Below are positions 7,201 through 10,086 of a stretch of 10,086 bases of DNA, piece by piece. A model generated the notes under the pieces. It was not told where the DNA came from. It did not search any database and saw only the letters and a list, made by a program, of their open reading frames with translations. Numbering within the stretch: the first letter of the stretch is position 1; every line of letters begins with the position of its first letter. The translations under genes and the position numbers were made by a program. The DNA is from Bdellovibrionales bacterium RBG_16_40_8 (GTDB lineage Bacteria > Bdellovibrionota > Bdellovibrionia > Bdellovibrionales > UBA1609): the NCBI GenBank assembly GCA_001769925.1, contig MEPT01000120.1, positions 4,516 to 14,601 of the forward strand, given 5' to 3'.

Positions 7201-7382
7201 CCTGCCTCCCCATAAAATTTCGACCTACTTTACCCCTAGAGTGTGCCAATTAACGGCGCAATTTTCAAATTTCGTCTCTTCTTTTTGAGACTTACCACGA
7301 CGTATCAATAGGTTATGTAAATATTTCTTGGCCCAAAATTTTCATAAGTAATCGCTGTTTACAATTGTTTTAAGGAGTTTTT
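7201..7382. promoter_or_regulatory. Divergent intergenic region, AMIN-like gene and lipoprotein
   Basis: These 182 bases must hold promoters for both directions. Ribosome binding sites are clear at both ends: GGGAGG for the minus-strand gene (7205-7210) and AAGGAG for the lipoprotein (7372-7377). A minus-strand TTGAAA, complement of 7263-7268, could be a -35 but lacks a good -10. On the plus strand TTGAGA (7285-7290) has only a poor -10 match downstream. A hairpin GTCTC/GAGAC lies at 7274-7291. I cannot assign exact promoters. Confidence 0.4.
7274..7291. repeat. Short hairpin GTCTC-N8-GAGAC
   Basis: A perfect 5-base stem around the loop TTCTTTTT in the middle of the divergent region. It is too short and too far from any stop codon to act as a normal terminator. 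It may be an operator half-site pair or chance. Confidence 0.25.
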
Positions 7383-8054
7383 ATGAGAAAATTAGCCTAT
7401 TTACTGCTACCCTTGGCCTTAGTTATCATTGGCGCCTGCTCAAAAAAAGGTGGCAATAATAACAATAACCCCTACGGATATAATGGGAACGGTTATAATC
7501 AATATGGATGCCCTAATAATGGCCTAGGCGGTTATCAAAACTATGGTAACGCAGGTGCTTACGGCGGGCATTTTCAATGGCGTAACGGCACATGCATAGA
7601 TGTTCGAAATAACTCTAAGGTTAACCCTACAAACTGCCAAAACTCAAATTTGGGCTATGCAAACGGAAACAACAACAACAACAACTACTACGGTGCAAAC
7701 TGCAACTACTTTGCTGGAAATAACCTAATAAATAATGGTGGCAATTTTGGCGGAGGATTCGGCGGCGGGTATAATTCTGGTATCTGCTCGCAGTTTAATA
7801 CAGCTACCACAGTAAGTTATCCTGTTTACTTTCCGGGCACTGGGCAAACTCTCTGCGTCGAATACTCAACCGTGCAATTTATTAACTCATACGCGCATAT
7901 ATACAATTACGGCACGCCATACATGTCTTCAGCGTACGCCAACGCCTATATTGGTTGCAATCCTAGCATATACACTCCCAATTGCCGCTGTAAAACCATG
8001 GATGGCCAGCTTGGGTGGATTTCTGGTGGGTTTTACGCAGGTATATGCTTCTAA
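7383..8054 (+). CDS. Asn/Gly/Tyr-rich, cysteine-containing lipoprotein
   Basis: Predicted envelope lipoprotein of 223 residues; I recognise no family. Residues 1-19 are a lipoprotein signal ending in IIGAC, so Cys19 would be lipidated. The +2 to +4 residues SKK give no clear inner-membrane retention signal. Residues 21-140 are low complexity; by my count about 35 of these 120 are Asn, with many Gly and Tyr and an (AAC)6 run coding N96-N101. The C-terminal 80 residues are more ordinary and look folded. Besides Cys19 there are ten cysteines (43, 71, 85, 107, 135, 158, 192, 201, 203, 222), an even number that suggests periplasmic or surface disulfides, with a C-R-C pair near the end. ATG 7383 has AAGGAG five bases upstream. 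It is divergent from the AMIN-like gene and 43 bases before the peptidase. A surface-exposed structural or adhesive role is conceivable but unproven. Confidence 0.8.
   Translation: MRKLAYLLLPLALVIIGACSKKGGNNNNNPYGYNGNGYNQYGCPNNGLGGYQNYGNAGAYGGHFQWRNGTCIDVRNNSKVNPTNCQNSNLGYANGNNNNNNYYGANCNYFAGNNLINNGGNFGGGFGGGYNSGICSQFNTATTVSYPVYFPGTGQTLCVEYSTVQFINSYAHIYNYGTPYMSSAYANAYIGCNPSIYTPNCRCKTMDGQLGWISGGFYAGICF
7668..7685 (+). repeat. (AAC)6 trinucleotide repeat inside the lipoprotein gene
   Basis: Six perfect AAC codons encode N96-N101. Being trinucleotide, slippage would change length without breaking the frame. A second Asn-rich run at 7454-7468 mixes AAT and AAC codons. Confidence 0.85.
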
Positions 8055-8062
8055 TTTAAAAG

Positions 8063-8092
8063 TTGATTGTTTGCTAGATCGCGCCTTATAAA
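8063..8092 (+). promoter_or_regulatory. Probable sigma-70-type promoter giving a leaderless peptidase mRNA
   Basis: TTGATT (8063-8068; four of six consensus bases) and TATAAA (8087-8092; five of six) are separated by 18 bases. A start site 6-7 bases after the -10 would fall at 8098-8099, on the ATG of the peptidase. No ribosome binding site precedes that ATG (CCTTATAAAAATAT), which fits leaderless translation. Confidence 0.5.
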
Positions 8093-8097
8093 AATAT

Positions 8098-10086
8098 ATG
8101 GCGAAATCGATAGAAAATTCTCCGCTTGCCTTTTCAGCACTTAAACACCATGCGATACCGTTTGATCAAATCAAACCAGAAATGTTTTTACCCGCGCTCA
8201 ATAATTCTATCGCAGCCGCTAAGGCCCAAATAGACGAAATTAAAGCAGTAAAAGAGCCGGCCACATTTTCTAACACTGTCAAGGCTCTTGAGCTAATCGG
8301 CGAAGATGTCGATCTTACCTCTACAATATTTTATAATCTACTTCACGCCCACACTAACGACAAACTACAAGCGCTTGCTCGCGAAATTGGACCAATTCTC
8401 TCAAGTTACTCAAATGACATACAATTAGATCACGAATTATTTGCTAGAATTAAAGACGTTTATGATACAGAAAAAAAATTAGGCGTTAATTCTAAATTAA
8501 ATATCGAAGATCGCGAACTACTAGACAAATGCTATAGCAACTTCACTCGTAATGGTGCCCTGTTAAACGCAGAAAAGAAGACTGAGCTAAGAGCTATTGA
8601 TGCAGAACTCTCTAAACTGGGGCCGCAGTTTTCTGAAAACGTTTTAAAATCCACCAATGAGTTTCAACTTATTATAACTAACAAAGATGAACTCGAAGGC
8701 TTACCTGAAATCAGTATAACTGCCGCTCGACAAACAGCCGCAGAAAAGGGCCTAAAAGACGGCTGGGTTTTCACACTTCACGCCCCTAGTTATATTCCAT
8801 TCATGCAGAACGGAGCTTATCGTCCGGCGCGCGAAAAACTTTACCGCGCTTATAATTCTCGCGCCTTTGGCGGGCCCTATGATAACACCAAAAATATTCT
8901 TAAAATTTTAGAGCTTCGAGAAAAAAGATCGCATTTATTAGGTTATAAAAATCATGCTGATTTTATTCTTGAAAAGCGAATGGCCGAAAAACCAGAACGT
9001 GTTTTTAAATTTCTAGAGCGCATTCAAAATGCTTCGTTAAAAGCCGCGTATTCAGACGTTAAAAAGGTTGAAGAGTTTGCTAAAGCTAAAGGTGCGCCTA
9101 TGCCACTAATGCCATGGGATTTTACTTATTGGTCTGAACGCCTAAAAGAACATCTTTTTAACTACAACGCTGAAGAGTTGCGCCCCTATTTTCTTTTAGA
9201 GAGCGTGGTTAGCGGCTTGTTTGAACATGCTAAATTACTTTATGAGCTTTCGTTTCGCGAAGCAAAAGAGTACCCAGTTTACCATAAAGATGTGAAAACC
9301 TACGAAGTTTATGAAGAAAAAAGTGGCCAGTACCTAGGACTTTTTTATACAGATTTTTTTCCGAGAGACAGTAAAAATGGTGGCGCTTGGATGACTAATT
9401 TTTTCGATCAAGGTTATTTTCATGGCCAGGTACATCGCCCGCATGTAGCTATTGTGTGCAATTTCACTACTCCTACAACTGATACGCCGTCTCTTTTAAC
9501 TTTTGAAGAAGTCCGAACTATATTTCACGAATTTGGTCACTCACTTCATTGCTTACTGTCTCAATGCCAATATCGAAACCTCTCTGGGGCTAATGTATAT
9601 TGGGATTTTGTTGAGCTGCCTTCGCAGATTATGGAAAATTGGATTCTCGAAAAAGAAAGTCTTGATTTATTTGCGCTCCATTACAAAACCAGAGAAAAAA
9701 TACCGCAAGAGTTGGCGCAAAAAATTAAAGATAGCTCTAATTATTTAGCTGGGTATATGTCTTTACGCCAAGTGACGCTAGCGCTTATTGATATGAATTT
9801 TCATACAGCTGAATTTCGAACTATTAACGACCCAGTTGAATTTGAAGATTCAATCATAGATAAATTACGTGTGCTGCCTAAGGTAAGTGGCACGAATTTT
9901 TCAAGCGCATTCACCCACGTGTTTTCTGGGGGCTATTCTGCTGGCTACTACTCATACAAATGGGCAGAAGTACTAGATGCCGACGCCTTCGAATTATTTA
10001 AAGAACGCGGGCTTTTCGATAGTGATACCGCTAATAAATTTAAAAGTAATATTCTCTCGCGCGGGGGAACTGAGCATCCAATGACC
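8098..10086 (+). CDS. M3-family zinc oligopeptidase (Dcp/OpdA-like), 3' end cut by the window
   Basis: Cytoplasmic metallopeptidase that degrades short peptides. 663 codons are present without a stop; the family is usually about 680-700, so probably only the last 20-40 residues are missing. The N-terminus (SPLAFSALKHHAIPFDQIKP) fits the family and supports ATG 8098 over the next ATG at codon 29. The zinc site is HEFGH at 477-481 (ligands His477, His481, catalytic Glu478), with the third ligand Glu506 in DFVELPSQ, 29 residues after His477 as in thimet oligopeptidase. GGAWM lies at 428-432. The substrate-binding loop FSGGYSAGYYSYKW (609-622) supplies the conserved tyrosines. The LSGANVYWDFVELPSQ segment lies between Dcp and oligopeptidase A types, so the dipeptidyl-carboxypeptidase versus endopeptidase activity is undecided. 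A promoter-like sequence overlaps the start and no ribosome binding site is seen. The frame is intact throughout. Confidence 0.95.
   Translation, partial: MAKSIENSPLAFSALKHHAIPFDQIKPEMFLPALNNSIAAAKAQIDEIKAVKEPATFSNTVKALELIGEDVDLTSTIFYNLLHAHTNDKLQALAREIGPILSSYSNDIQLDHELFARIKDVYDTEKKLGVNSKLNIEDRELLDKCYSNFTRNGALLNAEKKTELRAIDAELSKLGPQFSENVLKSTNEFQLIITNKDELEGLPEISITAARQTAAEKGLKDGWVFTLHAPSYIPFMQNGAYRPAREKLYRAYNSRAFGGPYDNTKNILKILELREKRSHLLGYKNHADFILEKRMAEKPERVFKFLERIQNASLKAAYSDVKKVEEFAKAKGAPMPLMPWDFTYWSERLKEHLFNYNAEELRPYFLLESVVSGLFEHAKLLYELSFREAKEYPVYHKDVKTYEVYEEKSGQYLGLFYTDFFPRDSKNGGAWMTNFFDQGYFHGQVHRPHVAIVCNFTTPTTDTPSLLTFEEVRTIFHEFGHSLHCLLSQCQYRNLSGANVYWDFVELPSQIMENWILEKESLDLFALHYKTREKIPQELAQKIKDSSNYLAGYMSLRQVTLALIDMNFHTAEFRTINDPVEFEDSIIDKLRVLPKVSGTNFSSAFTHVFSGGYSAGYYSYKWAEVLDADAFELFKERGLFDSDTANKFKSNILSRGGTEHPMT

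Noticed and set aside
7234..7249. Minus-strand TTGGCAC, a perfect-looking -24 element for sigma-54, upstream of the AMIN-like gene
   Set aside because: Five bases later the required -12 TTGC is AGGG, without the invariant GC, so it is not a sigma-54 promoter.
9503..9748. 81-codon plus-strand open frame within the peptidase
   Set aside because: It lies in another frame across the HEFGH catalytic region of an intact peptidase and resembles nothing.
8098..10086. Possible frameshift or pseudogene in the peptidase
   Set aside because: Translation from 8098 stays open to the last base and shows every M3 motif in order; it is only cut by the window edge.

Overview
The window (about 40% GC by eye, not counted) reads as chromosomal DNA of a Gram-negative bacterium. 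Five of the eight genes encode secreted, envelope or membrane-anchored products: two beta-barrel proteins, one periplasmic AMIN-like protein, one lipoprotein and one membrane-anchored kinase. A eukaryotic-type Ser/Thr kinase carrying HRDxSPxN in its catalytic loop and a periplasmic PEGA region, together with an Asn/Gly/Tyr-rich lipoprotein, points to the former delta-proteobacteria, most likely Bdellovibrionota/Oligoflexia or a relative. That assignment is inference. No phage, transposon, CRISPR or RNA gene was recognised, and there is no gene-free stretch longer than 300 bases.

Layout. Positions 1-128 are a leader without a complete gene of their own. 129-1277 (+) is a PorV/FadL-like outer-membrane barrel that meets coaE (1280-1876, -) tail to tail with 2 bases between them. 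An 89-base divergent gap separates coaE from a two-gene unit: a PEGA Ser/Thr kinase (1966-4116, +) and a long-chain acyl-CoA synthetase (4138-5871, +), 21 bases apart. Facing them is a minus-strand pair, an AMIN-like periplasmic protein (6685-7200) followed 1 base later by a small outer-membrane barrel (5895-6683) with a TTG start. Across a 182-base divergent gap lies a cysteine- and asparagine-rich lipoprotein (7383-8054, +). An M3-family zinc oligopeptidase (8098 to the window end, +) follows and runs off the edge, probably lacking only its last few dozen codons.

How they may work together. CoaE makes CoA and the acyl-CoA synthetase consumes it to activate fatty acids. If the first barrel is a FadL-type importer, the left half would hold uptake, cofactor and activation steps with a signalling kinase in the same transcript as the ligase; this is a hypothesis. 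The right half looks like an envelope module (AMIN-like protein, barrel, lipoprotein) followed by a cytoplasmic peptidase. The most checkable regulatory observations are a probable leaderless promoter for the peptidase and a pair of mutually exclusive hairpins over the kinase ribosome binding site.
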